Assembly (NCBI GenBank): GCA_902388495.1
Contig: CABMPP010000010.1
Span: forward strand, 62,001-126,000
DNA length: 64,000 nt
Direction: 5' to 3'
Origin: an uncultured Bacteroides sp.
GTDB taxonomy: Bacteria > Bacteroidota > Bacteroidia > Bacteroidales > Bacteroidaceae
Shown here: positions 7,645 to 16,894 of the stretch, in pieces
Layout of the letters: every line of letters begins with the position of its first letter
Numbering within the stretch: position 1 is the first letter of the stretch
The notes under the pieces: generated by a model
Told to the model about the DNA's origin: nothing
Seen by the model: the letters and a program-made list of their open reading frames with translations, nothing else
The model's database searches: none
Program-made: the position numbers and the translations under genes

Positions 7645-8425
7645 CTACCGTAATGGGCAACAGCTTGCCGTATGCATCGAATGATTTACGGGAAGCCAAA
7701 GAAATGGTAATCATCAGTGAAAGCATGGATGCCGTGAATGTAATCACCATTATCATCATTTGATATTTAATGGCTACATTGGGGCTGCTTCCTCCTAATA
7801 TTTGTCCGATCATAGTGCCCGGAAACGCCACCAGTCCCATTACGGAAATGTTGGCTATCAACGGGCTGAATGCTTTGATAATAGCTTGGCGAATAAAGGG
7901 TGCTTGTGCTTCCGCGCGGGTAGCTCCATTACCCAGAAGATAGCGATAAAGCTGCTGTTCCCGTTTCAGTCCGCTGTAATATGTGTTGAGGGCAATGACG
8001 TTGCTGGATAGCATATTACCCATCAGTATGCCAAAGATAGGAATAAAGTATTGGGCACTGAACACGTTTTCCAGGCGCAGTACAATACCGATGAAATACA
8101 TGCCTACACATACTACGCTGCATAGAAAACCTACAGAAATGGGTATTAGCAGTACTTTCCGTTTTAATTGGGTACGCGCCAGTGCTGTTTGTGAGGCTAC
8201 GAATATCATGACAAGCACCCACATGAAGTTAATCCACGGATTATTCCATAGAAAGAGATATTTCAGATAGACACCGATGAAGAAAAGCTGTACAATCATG
8301 CGGGCTGTACCTATTATGGTAGCACGCAGCAGTCCGGTTTTGAACTTCCAGATGTAGAACAACGGTATTAATAACAGTAATAACCCGACGCCTAGGCTGA
8401 GATATGATATGTCGATAGTTCCCAA
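7625..8425 (-). CDS. fetB: ABC transporter permease, FetB/YbbM (UPF0014) family
   Basis: 266 aa with about seven hydrophobic segments and the UPF0014 core motifs: GTARMIVQLFFIGVYL (about 40), QTALARTQLKRK (about 80), GNMLSSNVIALNTYYSGLK (about 135) and GLVAFPGTMIGQILGGSSP (about 200). The start codon appears to be TTG at 8425. No in-frame ATG gives a full first membrane segment, and the gene begins 12 bp after the stop of the small protein upstream. By family, E. coli FetAB is linked to iron export and oxidative stress resistance. The partner ATPase is encoded two genes upstream in the same operon. The 3' end overlaps a terminator of the opposite strand. Confidence 0.88.
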   Translation of the reverse strand: MGTIDISYLSLGVGLLLLLIPLFYIWKFKTGLLRATIIGTARMIVQLFFIGVYLKYLFLWNNPWINFMWVLVMIFVASQTALARTQLKRKVLLIPISVGFLCSVVCVGMYFIGIVLRLENVFSAQYFIPIFGILMGNMLSSNVIALNTYYSGLKREQQLYRYLLGNGATRAEAQAPFIRQAIIKAFSPLIANISVMGLVAFPGTMIGQILGGSSPNVAIKYQMMIMVITFTASMLSLMITISLASRKSFDAYGKLLPITVEKKEHK

Positions 8426-8437
8426 TCTTATTCTGTC

Positions 8438-8716
8438 TTATTTGATGAACAATATTACTAATATAGAGGCTATTACAATACAGACAGCGAGAACGAGCAG
8501 CGTCATTTTCACACTGTAATTAAGTTCTGACTGTTCTTTCTTGGTAGTCTGCTTTGCAATTTCTTCCATGTCTTCAACTGTAGTGTTTTGGGGCATACTG
8601 TGTCCTCCGTGCATTTTGTCAAGGCGGTTGCCCAGACGTTCGCGCCGGAGATTACGTAAATCGCGGTTTTCCTTGTCGCGCCTTATCATATCGAATACAA
8701 ATCCTGCAAAGCTCAT
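8438..8716 (-). CDS. Small membrane protein of unknown function between fetA and fetB
   Basis: 92 aa. Residues 1-55 are highly charged and predicted helical (RRDKENRDLRNLRRERLG). A single membrane segment occupies about 68-90 (VKMTLLVLAVCIVIASILVI), and the protein ends just after it. No signal peptide is evident. It lies 21 bp after the ATPase gene and 12 bp before the permease gene, so it is translated as part of the exporter operon and could be an accessory subunit. I know no function for this family. Confidence 0.75.
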   Translation of the reverse strand: MSFAGFVFDMIRRDKENRDLRNLRRERLGNRLDKMHGGHSMPQNTTVEDMEEIAKQTTKKEQSELNYSVKMTLLVLAVCIVIASILVILFIK

Positions 8717-8737
8717 AGTTTCTAAGTTTTAGAGATT

Positions 8738-9361
8738 TCACACCATGATTATATGTTGGTCACATCCGTTGGCAAATCCTTTATCGTGTGATACTGTCAG
8801 TATAGCACTCCCCTTTTCTGCCTGCCGGTGGAAGAAAGAGAGTACCTTTCCCGTTGAACCGGAATCGAGTGCGGAAGTCGGTTCGTCAACGATAATCAGA
8901 GGCTTGCTTATCAGGGAAGCTACGGCTATCATCATCCGTTGGCGCTGACCGCCTGATATTTCGTTCACCCGTTTGTAATACAGCTCCTGTTCCAGACCTA
9001 AGTCCTCAAAACATGCAAACAAGCGGGCTTCAGAAAAAGGAGTTCCCCGGTTAGCCTTCAGGCTGAAAGGCAGTTGCACCATATCTTTCACCCATTCCAA
9101 CGGCAATGCCAGTTCTTGTGGAATCCACGCTATTTGCTTACGGATTGCATCGATACTTCCTTTCTCCAATAGAAGATCATTCAGAAGAATACGTCCCTCT
9201 TTTAGCGGCGTAAATCCGAGTATGGCATTCAGCAAGGAAGTCTTTCCACATCCCGACGGACCGGAGATGCTGGCTATTTCCCCTTGTTTCAGTTGCAGGT
9301 TGAAGCCTGAAAAAAGTATATCGTTGCCGTATGCAATACTGGCATTTTCTATTCGTAACAT
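8738..9361 (-). CDS. fetA: ABC transporter ATP-binding protein, FetA/YbbL type
   Basis: 207 aa, a stand-alone nucleotide-binding domain. Walker A is GPSGCGKTS (about 33-41), the Q-loop is WIPQELALPLEW (about 79), the signature is SGGQRQRM (about 138) and Walker B is LIIVDEPTSALDSGS (about 157). The switch His is in LTVSHDKGF. The short length and the neighbouring UPF0014 permease point to the FetAB exporter family. It is first in a three-gene operon with the small membrane protein and FetB, divergent from the DUF2148 gene. The metal substrate is inferred from E. coli. Confidence 0.9.
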   Translation of the reverse strand: MLRIENASIAYGNDILFSGFNLQLKQGEIASISGPSGCGKTSLLNAILGFTPLKEGRILLNDLLLEKGSIDAIRKQIAWIPQELALPLEWVKDMVQLPFSLKANRGTPFSEARLFACFEDLGLEQELYYKRVNEISGGQRQRMMIAVASLISKPLIIVDEPTSALDSGSTGKVLSFFHRQAEKGSAILTVSHDKGFANGCDQHIIMV

Positions 9362-9386
9362 GCTATTCCTTTAATCTTTCTGTATC

Positions 9387-9423
9387 GCAAAGATAGAGAA
9401 AAAAATATTTGTGCTATCTTTGC
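9387..9423. promoter_or_regulatory. Back-to-back divergent -7 boxes (fetA operon / agmatine operon)
   Basis: GCAAAGATAG (9387-9396) and CTATCTTTGC (9414-9423) form a perfect 10-bp inverted repeat. Each arm is a TATCTTTG -7 box, one firing leftward to fetA and one rightward to the DUF2148 gene. Only 17 bp separate the arms, so the two polymerase footprints must overlap. Confidence 0.55.
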
Positions 9424-9452
9424 TACACTAATTAATTCAGAAAAGGAAAATT

Positions 9453-9992
9453 ATGATACAGAATGAACGGGATTGCCGCCATGAGCATGTACTCGACGTG
9501 GCAAGGCAAATGATGACCGCAGCGCGTACAGCACCCAAAGGAAAAGGTATTGATGTGATAGAAGCTGCATTGGTTACGGGCGAAGACCTTAAAAAACTGT
9601 CCGAAAAGATGGTTGCCATGGTCGAAGAGCATGGTATGAAGTTCTTTTTGCGTGATGCGGAAAATATCTTGCAGGCCGAATGTGTAATTATAATAGGTAC
9701 GCACGAACTGGCTCAAGGATTGAATTGCGGACATTGCGGCTTCGCTACTTGTGCCGGACGTTCGGAAGGTGTGCCGTGTGCCATAAACTCGGTAGATGTA
9801 GGTATCGCTATCGGTTCGGCATGTGCTATGGCCGCCGATTTGAGGGTAGATACACGTGTGATGTTTTCTGCCGGACTTGCTGCCCAACGTTTGGATTGGC
9901 TGAAAGGCTGTACATCTGTCTTTGCTATTCCGGTCAGTGCATCGTCCAAGAATCCGTTCTTCGACCGTAAACCGAAAGAGGAGAAAAAATAA
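9453..9992 (+). CDS. DUF2148 (ferredoxin-like) protein
   Basis: 179 aa. The DUF2148 signature is clear: TAARTAPKGKGIDVIE (about 22-38), GLNCGHCGFATCAG (about 90-102) and a third conserved Cys region with PCAINSVDVGIAIGSACAMAA. The Cys cluster (CGHCGFATC plus later Cys) could bind a metal or an Fe-S cluster, as the family description suggests, but no function has been established. Its stop codon overlaps the next start (TAATG), so it is translationally coupled to the agmatine deiminase gene. That makes a role in polyamine or agmatine metabolism possible but unproven. Confidence 0.85.
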   Translation: MIQNERDCRHEHVLDVARQMMTAARTAPKGKGIDVIEAALVTGEDLKKLSEKMVAMVEEHGMKFFLRDAENILQAECVIIIGTHELAQGLNCGHCGFATCAGRSEGVPCAINSVDVGIAIGSACAMAADLRVDTRVMFSAGLAAQRLDWLKGCTSVFAIPVSASSKNPFFDRKPKEEKK

Positions 9993-11101
9993 TGGGAATC
10001 GTTGTCGGACTACCAACCGGTGGAGCTTCAGAAAAAGATTATCAGGTACATTTTGGTAAGAATGTGACTGTAGAAACCTGTGCTCCTTCTTTGCCTGCCG
10101 AGTGGGCATCTCAAAGCGGCGTGCAGCTGACTTGGCCACATGCAGAAACGGATTGGGCATATATGCTTGGGGAAGTGCAGGAATGTTTCGTGCCTATTGC
10201 CCGTGAAATAGCGAGGCGCGAAAAGCTCTTGATAGTCACTCCCGAACCGGAAGAGGTAAAGAAGCAGATCGCTGCTACAGTCAATATGGAGAATGTCCGT
10301 TTCCTGGAGTGCGAAACAAATGATACTTGGGCACGCGATCACGGAGCCATCACGCTGATGGATGCCGAAGGACCTTCCCTACTCGACTTTAAGTTCAACG
10401 GCTGGGGATTGAAGTTTGCATCCGATAAAGATAATCTGATTACGCGTCGTGCAGTAGAAGCCGGAGTGTTGAAAGGAAAATATGCAAACCGGTTGGGTTT
10501 TGTGCTCGAAGGCGGTTCCATCGAAAGCGACGGTATGGGTACGCTGCTCACTACTTCCGAATGTCTGCTCTCTCCCAATCGTAACGGGCAGATGAACCGG
10601 GTGGAAATAGAAGAATACCTTCGTTCCGTATTCCATCTTCAACGTGTACTTTGGTTGGATCATGGTTATCTGGCGGGTGATGATACGGATAGTCATATCG
10701 ATACGCTGGCACGTTTCTGTTCGTCGGACACCATTGCTTATGTGCAGTGTACTGATACTAAAGACGAGCATTACGAGGAACTTCATAAGATGGAAGAGCA
10801 ACTGAAAACCTTCCGTACATTGAGCGGAGAGCCTTATCGTCTATTAGCTTTGCCCATGGTCGATAAGATAGAGGAAGAAGGAGAACGACTTCCTGCTACT
10901 TATGCCAACTTTCTGATAATGAATGATGCAGTGCTTTATCCTACGTATTGTCAACCGGTAAATGATGCCCGTGCCAAAGATGTATTGCAAACTGCTTTCC
11001 CCGATTATGAAATCATTGGTATAGATTGCCGTGCCTTGATTAAGCAGCATGGCTCTTTGCATTGCGTTACGATGCAATATCTGGTAGGAGTGCTGAAATG
11101 A
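9992..11101 (+). CDS. aguA: Agmatine deiminase family protein
   Basis: 369 aa, converts agmatine to N-carbamoylputrescine and ammonia. The pentein-fold active-site motifs are present: WARDHG (Asp116), EGGSI (about 173), DTDSHID (His235, Asp237) and QHGSLHC with the nucleophile Cys358. The start overlaps the previous stop by one base. Homologues as I recall them begin near LPAEWASQSG, so about 33 N-terminal residues are extra here. No other in-frame ATG lies before residue 58, and the extension may be real or mark an old gene fusion with the DUF2148 gene. The amidase for the next step follows 47 bp downstream. Confidence 0.92.
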   Translation: MGIVVGLPTGGASEKDYQVHFGKNVTVETCAPSLPAEWASQSGVQLTWPHAETDWAYMLGEVQECFVPIAREIARREKLLIVTPEPEEVKKQIAATVNMENVRFLECETNDTWARDHGAITLMDAEGPSLLDFKFNGWGLKFASDKDNLITRRAVEAGVLKGKYANRLGFVLEGGSIESDGMGTLLTTSECLLSPNRNGQMNRVEIEEYLRSVFHLQRVLWLDHGYLAGDDTDSHIDTLARFCSSDTIAYVQCTDTKDEHYEELHKMEEQLKTFRTLSGEPYRLLALPMVDKIEEEGERLPATYANFLIMNDAVLYPTYCQPVNDARAKDVLQTAFPDYEIIGIDCRALIKQHGSLHCVTMQYLVGVLK

Positions 11102-11148
11102 TATTGGATAATCTATTAAATAGAATATTAAAAGATAAATAAACGAAT

Positions 11149-12033
11149 ATGAGAAAAATCAAAGTCGGTATAATCCAGCAAGCCAATACGGTAGATCTTC
11201 GGACAAACCTGATGAATCTGGCTAAAAGTATTGAAGCATGTGCTGCGCATGGTGCCCAATTGGTGGTATTACAGGAACTGCATAACTCTTTATATTTCTG
11301 TCAGACGGAGAACACGCAAGTATTCGATTTGGCAGAACCGATTCCCGGTCCTTCTACCGGTTTCTATTCCGAACTGGCGGCTGCGAATGATATAGTACTG
11401 GTTACTTCTTTGTTCGAGAAGCGTGCTGCCGGTTTGTACCATAACACTGCCGTTGTCTTTGAACGTGACGGAAGTATTGCCGGAAAATATCGTAAGATGC
11501 ATATTCCTGATGATCCTGCCTATTATGAGAAATTCTATTTCACTCCCGGCGATCTGGGCTTTGAACCTATTCAAACTTCTTTAGGCAAATTGGGCGTATT
11601 GGTATGCTGGGATCAATGGTATCCGGAAGCCGCCCGCCTCATGGCATTGAAAGGTGCTGAAATTCTGATCTATCCCACTGCCATTGGTTGGGAAAGCAGC
11701 GATACGGAAGACGAAAAAGCCCGCCAACTCAATGCCTGGATTATTTCGCAACGCGGACATGCTGTAGCCAACGGATTGCCGGTTATTTCGGTGAACCGTG
11801 TCGGTCACGAACCCGATCCTTCCATGCAGACGAACGGTATCTTATTCTGGGGAAACAGTTTTGTAGCCGGACCGCAGGGTGAATTTCTGGCACAAGCCGG
11901 AAACGACCGCTCGGAAAATATAATAGTAGAGGTAGATTTGGAACGTTCGGAGAATGTACGCCGTTGGTGGCCGTTCTTGCGCGACCGCCGAATTGATGCC
12001 TACGAAGGGTTGACTAAACGATATCTCGACTAA
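11149..12033 (+). CDS. aguB: N-carbamoylputrescine amidase
   Basis: 294 aa nitrilase-superfamily enzyme that hydrolyses N-carbamoylputrescine to putrescine, CO2 and ammonia. The Glu-Lys-Cys triad is visible: LQELH (Glu43), GKYRKMHIP (Lys116) and VLVCWDQWYPE (Cys153). The stretch WWPFLRDRRIDAY near the C-terminus is typical of AguB. Length is normal. It follows agmatine deiminase on the same strand, so the two complete the two-step route from agmatine to putrescine. It ends 9 bp before the stop of the convergent GtrA gene, with no clear terminator between them. Confidence 0.95.
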   Translation: MRKIKVGIIQQANTVDLRTNLMNLAKSIEACAAHGAQLVVLQELHNSLYFCQTENTQVFDLAEPIPGPSTGFYSELAAANDIVLVTSLFEKRAAGLYHNTAVVFERDGSIAGKYRKMHIPDDPAYYEKFYFTPGDLGFEPIQTSLGKLGVLVCWDQWYPEAARLMALKGAEILIYPTAIGWESSDTEDEKARQLNAWIISQRGHAVANGLPVISVNRVGHEPDPSMQTNGILFWGNSFVAGPQGEFLAQAGNDRSENIIVEVDLERSENVRRWWPFLRDRRIDAYEGLTKRYLD

Positions 12034-12042
12034 AAAAGGGAC

Positions 12043-12423
12043 TTACTTGAACGTTACCCTCTTGTTCATCACGAAGTTAACTCCTCCGTAGATAAACAAT
12101 CCCAGGAATTGGGCAAGATATTCATCGCAGTTCAGGCCCTCCACCAGTCCGATTAGGAAAAGGAATTGAGCTCCATAAGCCATTCCGAAAGCGATAGAAA
12201 AGAGCAGCACTTGTCGCCAAGTGTTGCTCTTCTTTTCTAAGGGGAATATCCAATACTTGCACCAGACAAAGTTATGAATCTGTGCAAGCGTATAAGCAGT
12301 TACATTGGAGAGTAGATAATTAATGTCCAATTCATCCATCATCACCCAAACGGTGACGGCTATAATCAAGGCATTCAACGTACCGATTACTGCAAACCGG
12401 AAAATACGCGTGGACTCTTTCAC
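12043..12423 (-). CDS. GtrA-family membrane protein
   Basis: 126 aa with four membrane segments (about 8-28, 38-58, 73-92 and 98-117). It has the family signatures FAVIGTLNALI at the N-terminus, NFVWCKYWIF in the middle and GGVNFVMNKRVTFK at the C-terminus. GtrA-like proteins are thought to move polyprenyl-linked sugars across the inner membrane during envelope glycan modification. The start codon is GTG at 12423, 22 bp after the aspS stop, so the gene is probably carried on the aspS transcript. No glycosyltransferase is adjacent. Confidence 0.88.
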   Translation of the reverse strand: MKESTRIFRFAVIGTLNALIIAVTVWVMMDELDINYLLSNVTAYTLAQIHNFVWCKYWIFPLEKKSNTWRQVLLFSIAFGMAYGAQFLFLIGLVEGLNCDEYLAQFLGLFIYGGVNFVMNKRVTFK

Positions 12424-12445
12424 TCTCTCCTACTCTGTATCTTTC

Positions 12446-14203
12446 TTATTCTTTTACTTCTACAATCAGATTCAATTCGTCCAATTGCTTCTGATCAATG
12501 CACGAAGGTGCATCAAGCATCACATCGCGTCCGCTGTTGTTCTTGGGGAATGCAATGCAGTCGCGAATACTGTCGAGACCGGCAAAGATACTGACCCAAC
12601 GGTCCAAACCGTATGCCAGACCACCGTGAGGAGGTGCACCATACTTAAAGGCATTCATCAGGAAGCCAAACTGTTCCTGAGCTTTCTCCGGAGTAAATCC
12701 GAGTATTTCGAACATCTTCGCCTGTAACTGTGCATCATGAATACGGATAGAACCGCCACCTACTTCAATACCGTTGCACACCATGTCGTAAGCATCGGCA
12801 CGAACCGCTGCCGGATCTGTATCCAGCAAAGGAATATCCTCATCTTTCGGATGCGTAAAGGGATGATGCATTGCCATCAGACGGCCTTCTTCCTCGCTCC
12901 ACTCGAACATCGGGAAGTCAACCACCCACAGAAGGGCAAATTTATTTTTGTCGCGCAAGCCCAATTGGTTACCCATTTCGAGGCGAAGCTCATTCAGTTG
13001 CTTGCGGGTCTTCATTACATCGTCACCACTCAGGATCAGGATCAAGTCACCCGGTTTTGCTCCGAATGCAGCCTTCATCTCCTGCAATACCTCTTGTGTG
13101 TAGAACTTGTCTACGCTCGACTTGACATTTCCGTCAGCCTCTACGCGGGCATATACCATACCTTTGGCGCCGATTTGCGGTCTCTTCACAAATTCAGTCA
13201 ATGCATCCAGCTGCTTGCGGGTATAGCTCGCAGCGCCTTCTGCACAGATACCACCTACATAAGCGGCATTATCGAATACGGAGAAACCGTGTCCCTTCAT
13301 TATATCCATCAGTTCTACGAACTTCATGCCGAAACGAAGGTCGGGCTTGTCACTGCCATAGTATTTCATGGCATCTGCCCATGGCATGCGCAAGAACGGT
13401 TCCGTCAGTTCCACACCGCGGATTTCCTTGAATAAGTATTTGGCCATGCCCTCGAAGAGGTTAATGATATCATCCTGTTCAACGAAAGACATCTCACAGT
13501 CTATCTGCGTGAATTCCGGCTGACGGTCGGCACGCAAGTCTTCGTCACGGAAACATTTGGCAATCTGGAAGTAACGGTCGAAACCGGATACCATCAGCAG
13601 CTGCTTCAACGTCTGCGGGCTTTGTGGCAAAGCATAGAACTGTCCCGGATTCATGCGCGAAGGAACTACGAAGTCGCGGGCGCCTTCAGGAGTAGAACCT
13701 ACCAGGATCGGAGTTTCCACTTCAATGAAACCTTGGCTGTCCAGATACTTACGCACTTCGATTGTCATTTTGTGGCGAAGCTCCAGGTTACTGCGTACAT
13801 TGGCACGACGCAGGTCCAGGTAGCGGTACTTCATGCGGATGTCGTCGCCGCCGTCCGTATTCTCCTCGATGGTGAAAGGAGGAGTCAGTGCAGCATTCAG
13901 GACACTCAGTTCCGATACGATAATCTCGATGTCACCGGTCGGTATATTGCTGTTTTTGCTGAAACGTTCGTTCACTGTGCCTTTTACCTGAATTACGAAT
14001 TCACGTCCCAAGCGGTTGGCACGCTCGCAAAGGTCGGCATTCACTTCTTCGTTGAATACTAATTGGGTAATTCCGTAACGGTCGCGAAGGTCGATAAAAG
14101 TCATGCCTCCCATCTTACGGCTGCGCTGTACCCAGCCTGCCAGCGTCACTTGCTTATTAACATCGGAGATACGAAGTTCTCCGCAGGTGTGTGATCTATA
14201 CAT
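12446..14203 (-). CDS. aspS: Aspartyl-tRNA synthetase
   Basis: 585 aa, charges tRNA-Asp. Domain order is the bacterial one: an N-terminal OB-fold anticodon-binding domain (about 1-105), a class II catalytic core, and the GAD insertion (about 290-410). Motif 2 is visible as [18 protein letters not shown] (about 217) and motif 3 as [16 protein letters not shown] near the C-terminus. QSPQ of the substrate pocket is at about 193. Length matches bacterial-type enzymes. Whether it is the discriminating type (separate AsnRS present) cannot be told here. A GtrA gene follows on the same strand. Confidence 0.97.
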   Translation of the reverse strand: MYRSHTCGELRISDVNKQVTLAGWVQRSRKMGGMTFIDLRDRYGITQLVFNEEVNADLCERANRLGREFVIQVKGTVNERFSKNSNIPTGDIEIIVSELSVLNAALTPPFTIEENTDGGDDIRMKYRYLDLRRANVRSNLELRHKMTIEVRKYLDSQGFIEVETPILVGSTPEGARDFVVPSRMNPGQFYALPQSPQTLKQLLMVSGFDRYFQIAKCFRDEDLRADRQPEFTQIDCEMSFVEQDDIINLFEGMAKYLFKEIRGVELTEPFLRMPWADAMKYYGSDKPDLRFGMKFVELMDIMKGHGFSVFDNAAYVGGICAEGAASYTRKQLDALTEFVKRPQIGAKGMVYARVEADGNVKSSVDKFYTQEVLQEMKAAFGAKPGDLILILSGDDVMKTRKQLNELRLEMGNQLGLRDKNKFALLWVVDFPMFEWSEEEGRLMAMHHPFTHPKDEDIPLLDTDPAAVRADAYDMVCNGIEVGGGSIRIHDAQLQAKMFEILGFTPEKAQEQFGFLMNAFKYGAPPHGGLAYGLDRWVSIFAGLDSIRDCIAFPKNNSGRDVMLDAPSCIDQKQLDELNLIVEVKE

Positions 14204-14278
14204 ATTATATATACTGTTTTATAAATTACAATTTATGGTTCTTTACTGCGTAACAAGATACATTGTATAAATATCGTG

Positions 14279-14286
14279 CAAAAATA
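14279..14286 (-). promoter_or_regulatory. -7 box upstream of aspS
   Basis: Minus strand TATTTTTG, 75 bp before the aspS ATG. No -33 TTTG at the best spacing. Confidence 0.35.
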
Positions 14287-14337
14287 CATAAAACATATAA
14301 TATGACGCACCAAAGAAGGGTAGTTTATTTTTATGAT

Positions 14338-15381
14338 TCAGATTTTAGTCAGTTTCTTTATCTGTTCTTTTCCTTTATCTATTATCATTCTATTTTTGTG
14401 GGCTATGTCTTCCACCAGCGTTTCGTTGATTTGCTTCAGTCCGTTGATGTAGTCTTGTGCCCGTTGCAGGACGTTCGAGGAATCTTTCTCCGCATCCCGG
14501 GGAACGATGACTTGCAGTCCTTTCTTTACTATTTTCACATCCACATTCTCTCCCATCATCAGCGGATCACCATCGAAATGGGCTACGCCCGGCTTGGAGC
14601 GGTGTATCCTCAATGTCTGGCAGCGGAAAGTCTTGATACGGCTGTTTTGGTCGATTGTTTTGTTGAATAGCTGAAAAGATAATGACGGCACATCGAGCAC
14701 AGTGAACGGTTCCAATATCGTAACATCCAGCAGCCCGTCGTTCAGTGTGGCTTGTGGAGCTATATATGCGTTGTTTCCATACTGTGAAGCGTTTCCGCAG
14801 GCTATGAGGAATGCCTTGTAGCGCGAAGTGCTGCCGTCCATTTCCAGTTCGTAGGTCTCCGGACGATATTTCAGGCTTTCGCGCAGTGTCTGTTCCAGGT
14901 AAGTGAGGGGGCCTCTCCTGCCCGCTTTGGAGAATTTCAGGCTTACGAATGCATCAAATCCCACACCACAAGTGCAGAAGAACGGTACATCATTGATCTT
15001 ACCGTAATCGATGATATCTATCATCCCGTCGTTGATGATGTCGATGGCTTTCTTCGACTCCATCGGAATTTGCAGGTGGCGCGCCAATCCGTTGCCCGAG
15101 CCGCAGGGAATGATACCCAATGCCGTTCCCGTATGCACCAGCGAACGGGCTATTTCATTGATTGTACCATCTCCGCCGATGGCAACAACTGCGAATACAC
15201 CTTCTTCAGCTTTTTGCGCAGCTATTTCTACGGCATGTCCTGCCCGTTCGGTATAAATCACCTCCTGTGCATACCTTTCCTTATCCAGTCTTTCATCAAG
15301 CGCTTTCAATATCTGCTCTTTGCTTTGAGTGCCGGATATGGGATTTATAATAAATACTATTTTTTTCTTATTTTCGTCCAT
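14338..15381 (-). CDS. Diacylglycerol/sphingoid-type lipid kinase (YegS/DagK family)
   Basis: 347 aa from the ATG at 15381 (MDENKKKIVFIINPISG). An upstream in-frame start lies before the -7 box at 15416-15423 and is rejected. The nucleotide-binding motifs of the DAGK catalytic domain are present: NPISG (about 15), GGDGTINEIARSL (about 70) and GSGNGLARHL (about 98). The C-terminal beta-sandwich holds NDGLLDVTIL and FDGDPLM. The family phosphorylates diacylglycerol or related lipids such as sphingosine and ceramide. It is divergent from serine palmitoyltransferase, so a sphingoid substrate is a reasonable but untested idea. Confidence 0.85.
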   Translation of the reverse strand: MDENKKKIVFIINPISGTQSKEQILKALDERLDKERYAQEVIYTERAGHAVEIAAQKAEEGVFAVVAIGGDGTINEIARSLVHTGTALGIIPCGSGNGLARHLQIPMESKKAIDIINDGMIDIIDYGKINDVPFFCTCGVGFDAFVSLKFSKAGRRGPLTYLEQTLRESLKYRPETYELEMDGSTSRYKAFLIACGNASQYGNNAYIAPQATLNDGLLDVTILEPFTVLDVPSLSFQLFNKTIDQNSRIKTFRCQTLRIHRSKPGVAHFDGDPLMMGENVDVKIVKKGLQVIVPRDAEKDSSNVLQRAQDYINGLKQINETLVEDIAHKNRMIIDKGKEQIKKLTKI

Positions 15382-15415
15382 GCAAGGGTTGTTGCTTTGC
15401 AGATTTTCTAACTGG

Positions 15416-15423
15416 CAAAAGTA
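15416..15423 (-). promoter_or_regulatory. -7 box for the lipid kinase gene
   Basis: Minus strand TACTTTTG, 34 bp before the ATG at 15381. Confidence 0.45.
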
Positions 15424-15518
15424 ATACAAATATCTGAAAAATTAGCGATATTGGTCTTTTTAAAATGGAGATAAACAGTTTTTTTAGAGTAAATGGAACA
15501 TATACCGACATATTTTGC

Positions 15519-15526
15519 TATCTTTG
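15519..15526 (+). promoter_or_regulatory. -7 box for the serine palmitoyltransferase gene
   Basis: TATCTTTG, 62 bp before the ATG at 15589. It shows that a longer reading frame beginning at 15493 is not the true start. Confidence 0.5.
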
Positions 15527-15588
15527 CCCCCTGTTTTTTAGGACTTGTATTTAATAGAATTAAATATTCATTATATAAAAGATATTTC

Positions 15589-16776
15589 ATGGGTTTACTA
15601 CAAGACAAATTTGCGAAATACGATTTGCCCCAGCAGTTTATGGCAAAGGGGGTATATCCTTATTTTCGCACTATTAACAGCCATCAGGATACTGAGGTGA
15701 TGATGGATGGCAAAAAGGTCCTGATGTTCGGCTCAAATGCATATATGGGGCTGACTTATGACCAAAGAATTATTGATGCCTCAATAGCTGCCACAAAAAA
15801 ATACGGTACAGGTTGTGCAGGGTCTCGTTTCTTGAACGGTACTCTCGACATACATGTAGAATTAGAAAAGGAACTGGCAGAATTCGTTGGAAAAGACGAA
15901 GCTCTTTGTTTTTCTACCGGTTTTACGGTGAACGAAGGTATTATTCCTGCAGTGGTAGGTCGTGGAGACTATATCATTTGCGACGATCGTGATCATGCTT
16001 CTATTGTAGACGGACGCCGTCTTTCTTTTGCTACACAGTTGAAGTATAAGCACAACGACATGGAGGATCTGGAAAAGGAACTTCAGAAATGCGAACCGGA
16101 TGCAGTGAAGCTGATTATTGTAGACGGTGTATTCTCCATGGAAGGCGACTTGGCCAACTTACCCGAAATCGTCCGTCTGAAAAAGAAATATAATGCCAGT
16201 ATATATGTAGATGAAGCTCATGGCTTGGGTGTATTCGGCAGACAAGGACGTGGCGTTTGCGACCATTTCGGCCTTTCTGATGAAGTAGATCTGATAATGG
16301 GTACATTCAGCAAGTCGCTGGCTTCTATCGGCGGTTTCGTTGCCGGAGATAAGGAAGTCATCAACTGGCTGCGTCACAATGCCCGTTCTTATATATTCCA
16401 GGCAAGTAGCACGCCGGCTGCAACAGCTGCCGCCCGCGAAGCACTCCACATCATCAAGTCCGAACCCGAACGCATTCAGCGTTTGTGGGACATCACCAAT
16501 TACGCTTTGAAGAAATTCCGTGATGCAGGTTTTGAAATCGGTGAGACCGAATCACCTATCATTCCGCTTTATGTACGCGATACCGAGAAGACCTTTACGG
16601 TGACGAAACTGGCTTTCGATGAAGGTATCTTTATCAATCCGGTTATTCCGCCCGCATGTGGTCCGCAGGACACACTGGTGCGTGTAGCGTTGATGGCTAC
16701 CCACACTGTGGAACAAGTGGATTATGCCGTAGAGAAGCTGACCAAGTGCTTCAAGGCACTGGATATCATCAAGTAA
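15589..16776 (+). CDS. spt: Serine palmitoyltransferase (alpha-oxoamine synthase)
   Basis: 395 aa PLP enzyme that condenses L-serine with an acyl-CoA to 3-ketosphinganine, the first step of sphingolipid synthesis. Active-site features are visible: RDHASIV (His136 stacking on PLP), VDEAHGLG (Asp208, His211), and GTFSKSLASIGG with the Schiff-base Lys242. GSNAYMGL near residue 50 and PPACGPQDTLVR near the C-terminus are typical of the Bacteroides SPT group. Glycine C-acetyltransferase (Kbl) is the nearest alternative. The N-terminus (KYDLPQQFMAKGVYPYFR) and the ACGPQ loop favour SPT. The start was chosen to fit the promoter at 15519. Confidence 0.88.
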   Translation: MGLLQDKFAKYDLPQQFMAKGVYPYFRTINSHQDTEVMMDGKKVLMFGSNAYMGLTYDQRIIDASIAATKKYGTGCAGSRFLNGTLDIHVELEKELAEFVGKDEALCFSTGFTVNEGIIPAVVGRGDYIICDDRDHASIVDGRRLSFATQLKYKHNDMEDLEKELQKCEPDAVKLIIVDGVFSMEGDLANLPEIVRLKKKYNASIYVDEAHGLGVFGRQGRGVCDHFGLSDEVDLIMGTFSKSLASIGGFVAGDKEVINWLRHNARSYIFQASSTPAATAAAREALHIIKSEPERIQRLWDITNYALKKFRDAGFEIGETESPIIPLYVRDTEKTFTVTKLAFDEGIFINPVIPPACGPQDTLVRVALMATHTVEQVDYAVEKLTKCFKALDIIK

Positions 16777-16804
16777 GCTGATTTAAAGAAAAAATATTCA
16801 AAGA

Positions 16805-16840
16805 AACCGTTTAGTCAGTAACAAGATTAGACGGTTTTTT
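16805..16840 (+). terminator. Terminator after spt
   Basis: AACCGTTTA (16805-16813) pairs with TAGACGGTT (16828-16836) with one G-U pair, followed by TTTT. Confidence 0.8.
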
Positions 16841-16894
16841 ATTTATAATGAAACATAGCCAAACTGAATTAAAACCCATTAAACTTAAAAGTAG

